In this document: positions 7,201 to 12,993 of the stretch, in pieces
How the letters are laid out: every line of letters starts with the position of its first letter
Numbering within the stretch: the stretch's first letter is position 1
Assembly: GCA_964450715.1 (NCBI GenBank)
Contig: CAYVFC010000191.1
Span: 1 to 12,993 of the forward strand
DNA from: CAYVFC01 sp964450715
GTDB lineage: Bacteria; Myxococcota_A; Polyangia; Polyangiales; JAFGIB01
Direction: 5' to 3'
DNA: 12,993 bases
The notes under the pieces: model-generated
Seen by the model: only the letters and a program-made list of their open reading frames with translations
Database searches by the model: none
What the model was told of the DNA's origin: nothing
Translations under genes and position numbers: made by a program

Positions 7201-9487
7201 GGCCAAGACCATCCTGGTCACCAACTGCGTGATTCGCCACTGGAAGGAGCCCCTGCGCGATACCGTTCCCGCGCTGCTGGAAGGCTACCGGGTGGGGCTG
7301 GAGACGGGCGATCTCAACTTCGCCGCCTTCAACCTGCTGATGAGCAACGTGCACGGGTACTACGTGGGACCGGAGCTCTCCGAGTTCGAGGCAGAGCTCG
7401 GCAAGCAAATCCAGACCATCGCCAATCTCAACCAGAAGTACATCCTGACCCTGGCGCAGCTCAAGCGGCAGTGCGTGCTCAACCTGCTGGGCCGCTGTGA
7501 CGACCCGCGTGTTCTGACCGGCGAGGCGATACGGGCGGAGGAGCTGCTGGAGACCTGGCGCAGCACCCACAACGACATCGCGATCGCCACCTTCTGCGTC
7601 GAGCGCATGAACGTGCGCTTCGTCTACGGCGACTGGGCCGGGGTGCTGGAAGACGCCGCGCTCTTTCGCCGGCACAAGGACTCGATGCAGGGCGTGATCA
7701 ACAACCGCTTCGTCAACTTCTACGACTCGGTCTCGACCATCATGGTCTATCCCGAGGCCTCGCCCGCCAGGCAAGCCGCCCATCGCGTCCACCTCCGGGT
7801 CAACCAGGCCAAGGTGCGGTACTGGATGCACCACGCCCCGGACAACTGCCGCCAGCAGTTCCTTCTGGTGGAGGGGTTGCGAGCCTGGCGCATCGGCAAG
7901 GACCCGATGCGAGCGAAAGAGTTGCTCGGGCGCGCCATCGAATTCTGCAAACGGCCGGACGACATCCTGTTCGAAGCGACCGCGAGGGAGCTGCTGGCCC
8001 GGATTCACCTCTCCCTGGGGGAGCTGGGCCCGGCGCGCGAGCAGATGATCTCAACTTACAACGCCTATGCCAGCTGGGGTGCGATGGGAAAGCTGGACCA
8101 GCTACGGCGCCTCTACCCCGAGCTTCTGGGGACCGCGCTGCGAGGCCGGGCAGCAGAGCCGGGACCGGGCGACACCGCCAGCGGTGCCATCTCCCAGGCG
8201 CTCGACTTTTCCTCCGCCACCAAGGCCTCGCAGGCCATATCCGGCGAGATCGTGCTGGAAAAGCTCATGGTCAAGATGATCGAGATCACCATGCAGAACG
8301 CGGGAGCGGACCGGGCGATCATGGTAATGGAGGACGAGGGCCGGCTGCTGGTAGAGGCCGAGAAGTCAGCCGCAAGCGACGAGGTCGCCGTGCTGCAGTC
8401 GATCCCGGCCGATTCCCATCCGGGGCTCTCCTCCAGCATGGTCAATACCGTGGCGCGCACCGGTGAGCAACTGATCCTTAATGACGCGGTCAACGAGGGC
8501 GACTTCACCGGCGACCCCTACGTCGTCGAGCACAGGCCCAAGTCGGTGCTGTGCCTGCCCATCGTCAGCCGCGGGCGTCTGCTGGGAATCCTGTACCTGG
8601 AGAACAACCTCTCGGTCGGCGCCTTCACCCCGGAGCGGGTGGAGCTTTTGCGCATCATATCCTCGCAGGCGGCCATTTCCATCGAGAACGCACGTCTGCT
8701 GGTGCACCGGGAAAAGGCCGCCGTGCTGGAAAAGGAGATGGAGATCGCGGCCTCCATCCAGACCTCGCTGCTGCCGGTGGAACCGGCCGTGGACGACTAT
8801 CAGATCGCCGCCCACATGCAGCCGGCGGACGACGTGGGCGGCGACTACTACGACGTGATGCGCATCGGAGGGGTCGACTGGATCATCATCGGCGACGTGT
8901 CCGGCCACGGAGTGCCGGCGGGCCTGATCATGATGATGACCCAGACGGCCATACACACGGTTCTCACGGTGCATCCGCAGGTCACGCCCGCCGAGCTTTT
9001 AACCAGGGTCAACACCGTCATCGCCGGGAACATCAAGCGGCTGGGCGAGGAGAAGTACATGACCATCACCGCCTTCGCCCTGGGCGCGGACGGCGAGTTC
9101 CGCTTCGCGGGATTGCACCAGGATATCCTGGTCTACCGGGCGGCGTCAGCACGGGTGGAACCGATAGAGACCGACGGGATCTGGGTGGGCCTGATGGACG
9201 ACGTGCAGGGGCTTTTGACCGACGGCACGCTCCAACTCGAGCCGGGCGACGCCATGCTGCTGTACACCGACGGGATCACCGAGGCCCTCGAAAAGCCCGC
9301 GGGCGGAAAGAGCGACGGGTCCGCGAGCGAGAGGTACGGGGACGAGCACCTGGTACAGACGCTGCAGAAGCTCGGCGGCGGAAGCGCCGAGCAGATACGC
9401 GACGGGATCCTCGCCTCACTGGAGAGCTACGACTGCCCGGATGACGTCACTCTGATGGTGGTCAAGCGTAAGGGTTGCATCGGTTGA
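4277..9487 (+). CDS. Giant signalling protein: Ser/Thr kinase - AAA ATPase - helical repeats - GAF - SpoIIE phosphatase
   Basis: This 1736-residue cytoplasmic protein joins a kinase and a PP2C-type phosphatase. Kinase, residues about 8-275: Lys39, HRD at 130-132 with Lys134 and Asn137, DFG at 151-153, SPE at 179-181. The glycine loop is degenerate (AESRAS), as is common in this family. NTPase, about 300-480: Walker A GYSGIGKS at 334-341, Walker B LFLDDLQWAD at 461-470. Residues about 480-1310 are helical and TPR-like. GAF, about 1320-1475, ends in a helix leading into the phosphatase (about 1488-1735). The phosphatase metal ligands are intact: DDVGGDYYD at 1518-1526, GDVSGHG from 1539 (Asp1540), YTDGITEA with Asp1665, PDDVTL from 1721. 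The layout parallels kinase-ATPase-GAF-histidine kinase proteins of cyanobacteria, with SpoIIE in place of the histidine kinase. It probably relays a GAF ligand signal to phosphoprotein partners, none of which is encoded nearby. The ATG sits just before the kinase domain, but I see no Shine-Dalgarno site. Third codon positions are much more G/C-rich than in the neighbouring genes. Confidence 0.93.
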   Translation: MQPVQQIGDYQILETIAESRASFVYRAQAGSSSKTVILKALKTRNPTPSEIARFRQEYRLIRKVDLPGVIRVTDFVEHQEGLALVMEDFEGISVKRLLQDKGPFDPRSLLSIAVQVAEALCGIHEHKIVHRDIKPSNILVNIDSGRVKITDFGISAELTRENEDIYRPEVIEGSLAYMSPEQTGRMNRTVDYRTDFYSLGVALYEMLTGTAPFVALDPMAVIHSHIAVMPASPREPRPELPQAISDIVMKLLSKNAEDRYQNGFGLAADLKRCLEGLDRTGTIEPFALGTQDISSRFLIPPKLYGREREIETLVSSFEKLYLQDVGVEVMLVAGYSGIGKSALINEIHKPIVARRGYFVSGKYEQFRRDKPYSAVIQAFRSLTRQILAESDERIASWKEKLLEAVGPNGRVITDILPDIELIIGKQPLLAELGPEETRNRFKYVFERVACAFPSAEHPVALFLDDLQWADIPSLQLIKNMTTSSDMGYLYLIGAYRDNEVDETHPLTDTVAEMQSAGVSIERIDLGPLREQHVQDLIVNFLKCSKQQGAELAALMHRKTGGNPFFVIQFLETLYNERLIRLEADKGWQWEIESIHRLQVTDNVVDLMASKIDKQSERVREVLKICAAVGNRFDLEVLSYMMERPIDEVLDSLKQAIDVGFVSLLPEGELYSFHHDRIQEAAYSLVPEEQRAALHHRIGRKALQNVTDDDDLDRKLFYIVDQLNFGSGLIIDPVEREELARLNLRAGIKAKASSAFLPALRYLETGIELLEQGCWEKQYPLTLSLYTEITEAAYLVGDFERMNRLAETALEHAVSTLDKVKITISRVNARRSQEDFRGSIDAALPILDLLGIHMTKNTTRAQVAVEMMKVNLAMVGRKLDDLLELPPMTDPTAVATMQVLADLGLTSFFVNPNLLALDIINAFRLSMKKGNSPDTVFAYAGYGVVLVGGLWAFDSAKAHGELGLKLMDKLGVRKQLAKTILVTNCVIRHWKEPLRDTVPALLEGYRVGLETGDLNFAAFNLLMSNVHGYYVGPELSEFEAELGKQIQTIANLNQKYILTLAQLKRQCVLNLLGRCDDPRVLTGEAIRAEELLETWRSTHNDIAIATFCVERMNVRFVYGDWAGVLEDAALFRRHKDSMQGVINNRFVNFYDSVSTIMVYPEASPARQAAHRVHLRVNQAKVRYWMHHAPDNCRQQFLLVEGLRAWRIGKDPMRAKELLGRAIEFCKRPDDILFEATARELLARIHLSLGELGPAREQMISTYNAYASWGAMGKLDQLRRLYPELLGTALRGRAAEPGPGDTASGAISQALDFSSATKASQAISGEIVLEKLMVKMIEITMQNAGADRAIMVMEDEGRLLVEAEKSAASDEVAVLQSIPADSHPGLSSSMVNTVARTGEQLILNDAVNEGDFTGDPYVVEHRPKSVLCLPIVSRGRLLGILYLENNLSVGAFTPERVELLRIISSQAAISIENARLLVHREKAAVLEKEMEIAASIQTSLLPVEPAVDDYQIAAHMQPADDVGGDYYDVMRIGGVDWIIIGDVSGHGVPAGLIMMMTQTAIHTVLTVHPQVTPAELLTRVNTVIAGNIKRLGEEKYMTITAFALGADGEFRFAGLHQDILVYRAASARVEPIETDGIWVGLMDDVQGLLTDGTLQLEPGDAMLLYTDGITEALEKPAGGKSDGSASERYGDEHLVQTLQKLGGGSAEQIRDGILASLESYDCPDDVTLMVVKRKGCIG

Positions 9488-9766
9488 CCGACGCCCTCTG
9501 CCGCCCCCTCGCCGCCATTCGATCGAGAGAACAGGGGGGGCGAACCTGAAGTTTCGGGTCATTGACGAGAGGCGGCGTGTGCGACCGCCGGTGGTGGCCC
9601 GTGCGTACCACGAGGCTGATCCGAAACGCGTTCGAAGTCCGAAGAGAGTCGAGCTCCTGTCCGATCCGGTCCTGACCGAGAGCCACGGACTTGGATCGGG
9701 AAAGCGCGGGCTGGGTTACCCGGTCGTGCGCGCATGACAGAGGGTAAAGGGGTCGGAGTTAAGAAG
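9488..9766. other. Non-coding gap after the kinase gene
   Basis: I find no convincing gene here. Open frames exist on both strands but have no recognisable domain and no ribosome site. CCCCCT at 9504-9509 faces AGGGGG at 9533-9538 across 23 bases, and CCGATCC at 9661-9667 faces GGATCGG at 9693-9699 across 25 bases; neither is followed by a T-run. The stretch separates two convergent genes and may be leftover mobile-element or pseudogene DNA. Confidence 0.4.
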
Positions 9767-9772
9767 TTAAGT
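9757..9772. repeat. Short AGTTAAG tandem repeat
   Basis: AGTTAAGA at 9757-9764 is followed at once by AGTTAAGT at 9765-9772, preceded by GGGTAAAGGGGTCGG. It sits at the broken end of the transporter fragment. The sequence resembles short dispersed elements I associate with REP-type transposases in proteobacteria, but that is recollection and not tested. Confidence 0.4.
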
Positions 9773-9973
9773 TGTTGGCCCGCCAATATCCGAAAAAGAC
9801 CGAATTCCGAAAGGGTAGGGCTTGGAAGACGGCGGCGGTTGCTTGAGGAAGGCAATGTTGCGGTGCGTCCCGCTCGAGGAAACCACGATGGAGAAGACGA
9901 TGACGCAGGCGCCGACCAGGCCGAAGGTCCGGTACCCGGTCTCGTTCAATTGTCCCACCTCGTTAAACGTGGG
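9767..9973 (-). pseudogene. Probable remnant of an MFS (GPH-type sugar symporter) gene
   Basis: The minus strand reads a short piece containing GQLNETGYRTFGLVGACVIV, then FSIVVSSSGTHRNIAFLKQPPP. A hydrophobic helix followed by a GTH...L.QPPP turn is what I recognise from the central helix-to-loop part of glycoside-pentoside-hexuronide symporters. A whole transporter would be about 450-500 residues; only about 45 residues fit here. After the prolines the frame loses resemblance and ends near the AGTTAAG repeat. The piece begins directly after, and in the same frame as, the TGA of the DUF1638 gene. The GTG at 9956-9958 could start a 63-residue ORF, but I regard this as debris, not a gene. Confidence 0.45.
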
Positions 9974-10720
9974 TCAGCTTCTATCTGTCTTTACCGACTT
10001 GACAATATTGTCGCTCAATACATCCGATTGAATCTTCTCCCCGGGGTTTACGACCAAAAAAAGATCTTCGCTCCAGTTGCCGTCGACCATCTGCTGGATA
10101 AGAGAGCTGTCTCCTTCGATCTCGTCGAAGTTCCAGTTGAGATAGTCCGCGCATTCTTTCGTGTATTGGCGGTACCGTTCGGAATCAGCCAGCCGCCAGT
10201 CGATATAAGTTGCCCACGAGTACTCCTTGAACCAATTCTGTTCCATCTGCATTAAATACTCGGCATTGTCCTCGCCGTACTTCTGCTTGTAGTACTCGAG
10301 AGTCGTCTCGTAGCGTTCCTTGCTCGGCTGAAGCGAATTCTCGATCCACCCGGCGCTATACCAGTAGATACCCCGATGGCTGTCGAAGTACGACTTGTAT
10401 TTCTCTTTCGAGCCGAGCAGCAACGTTATGCAATCGTGTCCGCGGGCGACGACGATGGGTATTTCCGGAGCTGAGACATCGACTATCCCGTTGCTACACA
10501 GGCCATACCCCAGTAATATCGCGTTATAGGGCCGGTCTTGTACATCCGTCGTCTTGCCCACTTCCGCCTTGAGACGACTACGGAGCTTGTCCGGCTCATT
10601 GTGCAGCCCCTGGGGCAGAACGACGACGTCAATCACATTTACCGATCGAGACGCGCAGAGATAGGCTTCCCGCTGTAGAGCTTTACATACGATGAATTTC
10701 AGTAATAAATCCTTGCTCAT
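9974..10720 (-). CDS. DUF1638 domain protein
   Basis: This 248-residue cytoplasmic protein has the hallmarks of DUF1638: an N-terminal FIVCKALQREAY strand and helix, VVVLPQGLHNEPDKLRSRL, the core AILLGYGLCSNG, then ARGHDCITLLLGS and WYSAGWIENS, ending with FLVVNPGEKI. The conserved cysteines and histidine (C in KALQ context, GLC, HDC) could bind a metal or cofactor. The biochemical function is unknown; family members are often near corrinoid methyltransferase genes in methanogens and deltaproteobacteria, but none is in this window. I chose ATG 10720 because the family alignment begins there and a promoter at 10742-10769 lies just upstream. The open frame reaches 10873, but that extension is Pro/Arg-rich without family resemblance and would start upstream of the promoter. 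A partial ribosome site, AGGA, is only one base from the ATG. It is transcribed divergently from the histidine kinase gene. Confidence 0.85.
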   Translation of the reverse strand: MSKDLLLKFIVCKALQREAYLCASRSVNVIDVVVLPQGLHNEPDKLRSRLKAEVGKTTDVQDRPYNAILLGYGLCSNGIVDVSAPEIPIVVARGHDCITLLLGSKEKYKSYFDSHRGIYWYSAGWIENSLQPSKERYETTLEYYKQKYGEDNAEYLMQMEQNWFKEYSWATYIDWRLADSERYRQYTKECADYLNWNFDEIEGDSSLIQQMVDGNWSEDLFLVVNPGEKIQSDVLSDNIVKSVKTDRS

Positions 10721-10741
10721 ATCCTGGCACGACACCCGTCC

Positions 10742-10769
10742 AGTATAGGGAAAAACCGCCGACGGACAA
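10742..10769 (-). promoter_or_regulatory. Sigma-70-like promoter for the DUF1638 gene
   Basis: On the minus strand TTGTCC (10764-10769) and TATACT (10742-10747) are 16 bases apart. The -10 box matches the consensus at five of six bases and the -35 box at four of six. Transcription would begin about 15 bases before ATG 10720, giving a short leader. This supports that start codon over upstream ones. Confidence 0.5.
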
Positions 10770-11059
10770 TCCGGGTGCACCGTTTCGCTACGTAACCGTT
10801 CAGGGGGGCTCAACCTCGTCGTGGGGTGGCCGGCCGCTGCGCTCGTCGTCGAGTCACGCGACAATCTGCCCAAGAATTCTCGTCTATTTCGAGAAGCCTC
10901 CCCTTCGCTCCGCTTTGGTGTAAGCTTGCCTGCCCCCCGGTTTCGGTCTCGGGTTTACGTGTGGGGCGCCTCCTCAGAGCCGGTCATAAGGGCGAGGCCG
11001 GCGCAGCCCGTTGTCCAAAATAAGGGAGCATTTGACCACCTTTGTGAGCGTCGAGAGGT
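10770..11059. other. Divergent intergenic region
   Basis: There is no convincing gene between the DUF1638 promoter and the signals before the histidine kinase gene. Open frames on both strands have irregular composition and no domain. A small hairpin, TTCTCG at 10877-10882 with CGAGAA at 10890-10895, and a GC-rich imperfect inverted repeat around 10965-11004 (GGCGCCTC against GAGGCCGGCGC) are present. No tRNA fold or known RNA motif was recognised. Confidence 0.4.
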
Positions 11060-11074
11060 TACAGTAACACTGTA
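11060..11074. promoter_or_regulatory. Operator-like palindrome TACAGT-AAC-ACTGTA
   Basis: Six-base arms TACAGT (11060-11065) and ACTGTA (11069-11074) are perfect inverted repeats around a three-base spacer. The site overlaps a weak promoter-like pair (GTTACA at 11058-11063, TTAAAT at 11082-11087, 18-base spacing), so a dimeric regulator could block or activate there. It lies about 210 bases before the histidine kinase start. No known regulator is assigned. Confidence 0.3.
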
Positions 11075-11177
11075 TCTCCTCTTAAATACACGTCTATTGA
11101 GAATGACGTCCATGCGCTCCATCCCGGCGCCCGGACGGTACAGTGTGTGCAAGGTAGAGACCACAGCAGGGCAAGCA

Positions 11178-11207
11178 AAGACAAACAAAAGACGAGGAAG
11201 GTATAAA
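11178..11207 (+). promoter_or_regulatory. Possible promoter of the histidine kinase gene
   Basis: AAGACA (11178-11183) and TATAAA (11202-11207) are 18 bases apart, matching the sigma-70 boxes at four and five of six positions. The message would start near 11214 and carry a leader of roughly 70 bases, which favours ATG 11282 over GTG 11225. Confidence 0.35.
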
Positions 11208-11272
11208 CGAGTACGCATCAGGACGTGATTCTGTTGGCCGGAAAGATAGAGAGATTGCCCGATGCACTAATA

Positions 11273-11279
11273 GGGGGAG
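11273..11279 (+). promoter_or_regulatory. Ribosome binding site deciding the histidine kinase start
   Basis: GGGGGAG lies two bases before ATG 11282. It is a strong purine-rich match though close to the start. No comparable site precedes GTG 11225, the upstream in-frame alternative, so ATG 11282 is preferred. Confidence 0.55.
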
Positions 11280-11281
11280 TT

Positions 11282-12961
11282 ATGAGCGATTCTTCTGAAA
11301 TGATAAGCCGAATTCTCGTCATCGACGATAACAGGGCGATTCACGCCGACATTAGTAAGGTATTGACTGTACCTGACAACGAAGACTTTGCCCTCTCCCG
11401 GATGGAAGCGAAGTTGTTCGGCAAGACCCGTAAAGAGAATCGCGGGCAGCGTTTCGAGGTCGATTCCGCGTATCAGGGCCAGGAGGGGCTACAAATGGTT
11501 ATCAACGCGGCCGGGGAGGGCCGGCCCTACTCGGTCGCTTTTGTCGATTTGCGTATGCCGCCTGGTTGGGACGGAATCGAGACCATTTCTCAACTGTGGA
11601 GAATAGAACCCGATCTGCAGGTAGTGATCTGCACCGCTTATTCCGATCATTCCTGGCAGGAGATTGTCGAAAAATTGGGGAATTCGGATAGTCTAATCGT
11701 CCTTAAAAAACCTTTTGATGACATCGAGCTGCTTCAGGCTCTGCACGCGCTGGCGCGGAAGTGGCGGTTCCACCGTCAGGCGCGCGAAAGGATGCAGGAC
11801 CTAGAATCGATGGTTGAGGTACGGACGCGGGATCTAGGAGAGGCGACCGAGCGTCTCTGCGATAGCGAGGAAAGATACCGGACCCTTCTGGAAACGCTGC
11901 CCGACATCGTCTACAAAATCGATGCTCAAGGGAATTTTCTCTACGTAAACAGCTCGATACGCGCATTGGGATATCAACCGGAAGAGCTTATCGGTAGCCA
12001 TTTTGCGACAATAGTACATCCGGACGACCTCGATCGCGTCAGCCGACTTTCCGTCTTATCCCGGCTCCGCGGCAAGAAAACCGGCGATAGCGACGCTCCC
12101 AAGCTTCTGGACGAAAGAAGATGCGGAGACAGAGCTACGAGGGGCCTCGTTTTAAGACTAATTCCCAAGGGATGGGACGAATCCGATGAATCGAGATGGC
12201 TTCTCGGCTCGCTGACCAGCCAAGGCGAGGTGTCTGCCCTCGGGCGATACGAGTCTGACCGCCAAACCGACAAGAGTCAGTTCGTAGGAACGGTGGGCAC
12301 TATCAGGGATATCACCGAACGCGTTAATGCCGAAAAGGACAGGGCGGCTCTCGAAGCCCAACTCTATCAATCGCAAAAAATGGAGGCGATAGGACGACTA
12401 GCCGGAGGCATCGCACACGACATTAACAATGTCCTGGGAGCCATCCTGGGCTCGGCTTCGGCGCTCCAATCCGAAACCGAGCCGAGCGATCCAAGGAGAA
12501 ACGATGTCGAAAATATACTCAGCGCTTGCTACAAGGGACGAGAGCTGACGCGCAACGTTCTGGGTTTTGCCCGTAAGGGGAAGTATACGAAGAAAAACAT
12601 CTCCTTGAACCGGGTGGCCGAGGAAGTTCGAGCGCTGCTCGAGCGTACGATCTCCAAAAAAACAGCGGTCGATCTGGCTCTACAAGAGGACCTGGACTAT
12701 GTCGAAGGAGACCTCAGCCAAATCCACCATGCTCTGATGAACATCTGCATAAACGCCGTCGACGCGGTGAAAGGCACGGGTAAGCTAACCATATCCACAA
12801 AGAACGTATATATCGAGGAATCGAAGGGCGTCGGATCCGGGGGTAACGCCCTCGGCAGACATGTCGAGGTCAAGGTGATCGATGACGGCGTGGGTATGGA
12901 TGCCGAGACGCTGGATAAGGTTTTCGAGCCTTTCTATACTGAGCGTGATCACGCAATTTGA
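11282..12961 (+). CDS. Receiver - PAS - histidine kinase, truncated in the ATPase domain
   Basis: This 559-residue protein is a hybrid sensor with its receiver at the N terminus. Receiver, residues about 10-165: acidic pair Asp15-Asp16, phospho-acceptor Asp89 in FVDLRMPP, Thr118, and Lys143-Pro144. A coiled-coil linker (about 165-195) leads to a PAS domain from about 199 to 350, with GYQPEELIG and a PAC-like GTVGTIRDITERVNAE end. HisKA, about 360-430: H box GRLAGGIAHDINNVLG with His379. ATPase domain: N box NICINAVDAV (Asn491), D box DDGVGMD (534-540), F box FEPFYT (548-553). The protein then ends TERDHAI and stops, so the G2 box (normally GTGLGL) and the final helix are missing. ATP-lid closure and kinase activity are therefore doubtful, although receiver and dimerisation parts are intact. 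The tail sequence looks foreign (see 12940-12993). The real gene may be broken or continue beyond the window as a fragment. No membrane helix is seen, so it is cytoplasmic. Its partners are unknown. Confidence 0.87.
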   Translation: MSDSSEMISRILVIDDNRAIHADISKVLTVPDNEDFALSRMEAKLFGKTRKENRGQRFEVDSAYQGQEGLQMVINAAGEGRPYSVAFVDLRMPPGWDGIETISQLWRIEPDLQVVICTAYSDHSWQEIVEKLGNSDSLIVLKKPFDDIELLQALHALARKWRFHRQARERMQDLESMVEVRTRDLGEATERLCDSEERYRTLLETLPDIVYKIDAQGNFLYVNSSIRALGYQPEELIGSHFATIVHPDDLDRVSRLSVLSRLRGKKTGDSDAPKLLDERRCGDRATRGLVLRLIPKGWDESDESRWLLGSLTSQGEVSALGRYESDRQTDKSQFVGTVGTIRDITERVNAEKDRAALEAQLYQSQKMEAIGRLAGGIAHDINNVLGAILGSASALQSETEPSDPRRNDVENILSACYKGRELTRNVLGFARKGKYTKKNISLNRVAEEVRALLERTISKKTAVDLALQEDLDYVEGDLSQIHHALMNICINAVDAVKGTGKLTISTKNVYIEESKGVGSGGNALGRHVEVKVIDDGVGMDAETLDKVFEPFYTERDHAI

Positions 12962-12993
12962 TGGACGAATGATCGCGAAAAATGAGGGGGACG
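12940..12993. mobile_element. Possible end of an inserted mobile element, running off the window
   Basis: Similarity to histidine kinases ends at FYT (codon 12938-12940) and new sequence begins TGAGCGTGATCACGC. It contains two related blocks, TGATCACGCAA at 12946-12956 and TGATCGCGAAA at 12970-12980, alike at 9 of 11 positions and 24 bases apart. Repeated blocks near a terminus starting with TG are typical of IS21-family ends. The transposase would lie past 12993, so this is inference. Confidence 0.35.

Noticed and set aside
6926..8008. 360-codon open frame on the minus strand
   Set aside because: It is antisense to the helical region of the giant kinase gene, with no recognisable motif; a composition shadow.
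9503..9540. Intrinsic terminator after the giant kinase gene
   Set aside because: C-run and G-run can pair over a 23-base loop, but no T-run follows, so it does not fit a standard terminator.
9734..10255. 173-codon plus-strand frame
   Set aside because: It runs opposite the C-terminal half of the DUF1638 gene, whose family motifs are unmistakable.
10721..10873. 51-residue N-terminal extension of the DUF1638 protein
   Set aside because: No family similarity, and the likely promoter lies within it.
10955..11218. 87-codon minus-strand frame with a hydrophobic N terminus
   Set aside because: The first residues mimic a signal peptide, but the rest has no resemblance to a protein family and there is no ribosome site upstream. 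It could be a small gene, but I cannot support it.
10821..11228. 135-codon frame on the plus strand before the histidine kinase
   Set aside because: Irregular composition, no domain and no ribosome site. It spans the operator-like palindrome and the possible kinase promoter.
1..12993. tRNA genes, CRISPR array or a defence island
   Set aside because: No tRNA TPsiC-type motif in a cloverleaf context, no regularly spaced repeats and no nuclease, Cas, toxin or restriction genes were seen.

Overview
The window looks like chromosomal DNA of a high-GC, predator- or soil-type deltaproteobacterium, most likely Myxococcota (Polyangia/Sandaracinus-like). The pointers are a TPR-PEGA protein with two C-terminal membrane helices, a lipoprotein combining myxobacterial Cys-rich repeats with an NHL-type propeller, and very large kinase/ATPase/GAF signalling proteins. 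This placement is inferred from protein architecture only.

Layout. (1) 197-1165 (+) encodes an exported TPR-PEGA protein. (2) About 1278-4031 (+) encodes a large surface lipoprotein: lipobox, acidic Asp/Gly/Ala linker, Cys-rich repeats, then NHL-like repeats. Its true start is unclear. Its last codons, including the stop, are duplicated in tandem. (3) 4032-4276 is a gap rich in inverted repeats. (4) 4277-9487 (+) encodes a 1736-residue signalling protein: Ser/Thr kinase, AAA/NTPase, helical repeat region, GAF and SpoIIE/PP2C phosphatase. (5) 9488-9973 is a degraded gap holding what looks like a fragment of an MFS sugar transporter on the minus strand and a short tandem repeat. (6) 9974-10720 (-) encodes a DUF1638 protein with a recognisable promoter. 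(7) 10721-11281 is a divergent intergenic region. (8) 11282-12961 (+) encodes a receiver-PAS-histidine kinase protein that stops inside its catalytic domain. The sequence after the break resembles the end of a mobile element and runs off the window.

How the genes work together. Genes 1 and 2 are both predicted to be envelope proteins and lie head to tail. The large kinase-phosphatase and the receiver-histidine kinase are separate signalling proteins with no visible dedicated partners (no anti-sigma factor, STAS antagonist or transporter operon). DUF1638 proteins often sit near corrinoid methyltransferase genes, but none is present here, so this copy is an orphan within the window. I see no tRNA, rRNA or CRISPR array, and no defence system I can name. 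The most unusual items are the truncated histidine kinase with its foreign-looking tail, the stop-codon duplication, the structured gap before the large kinase, and the transporter remnant in frame behind DUF1638.
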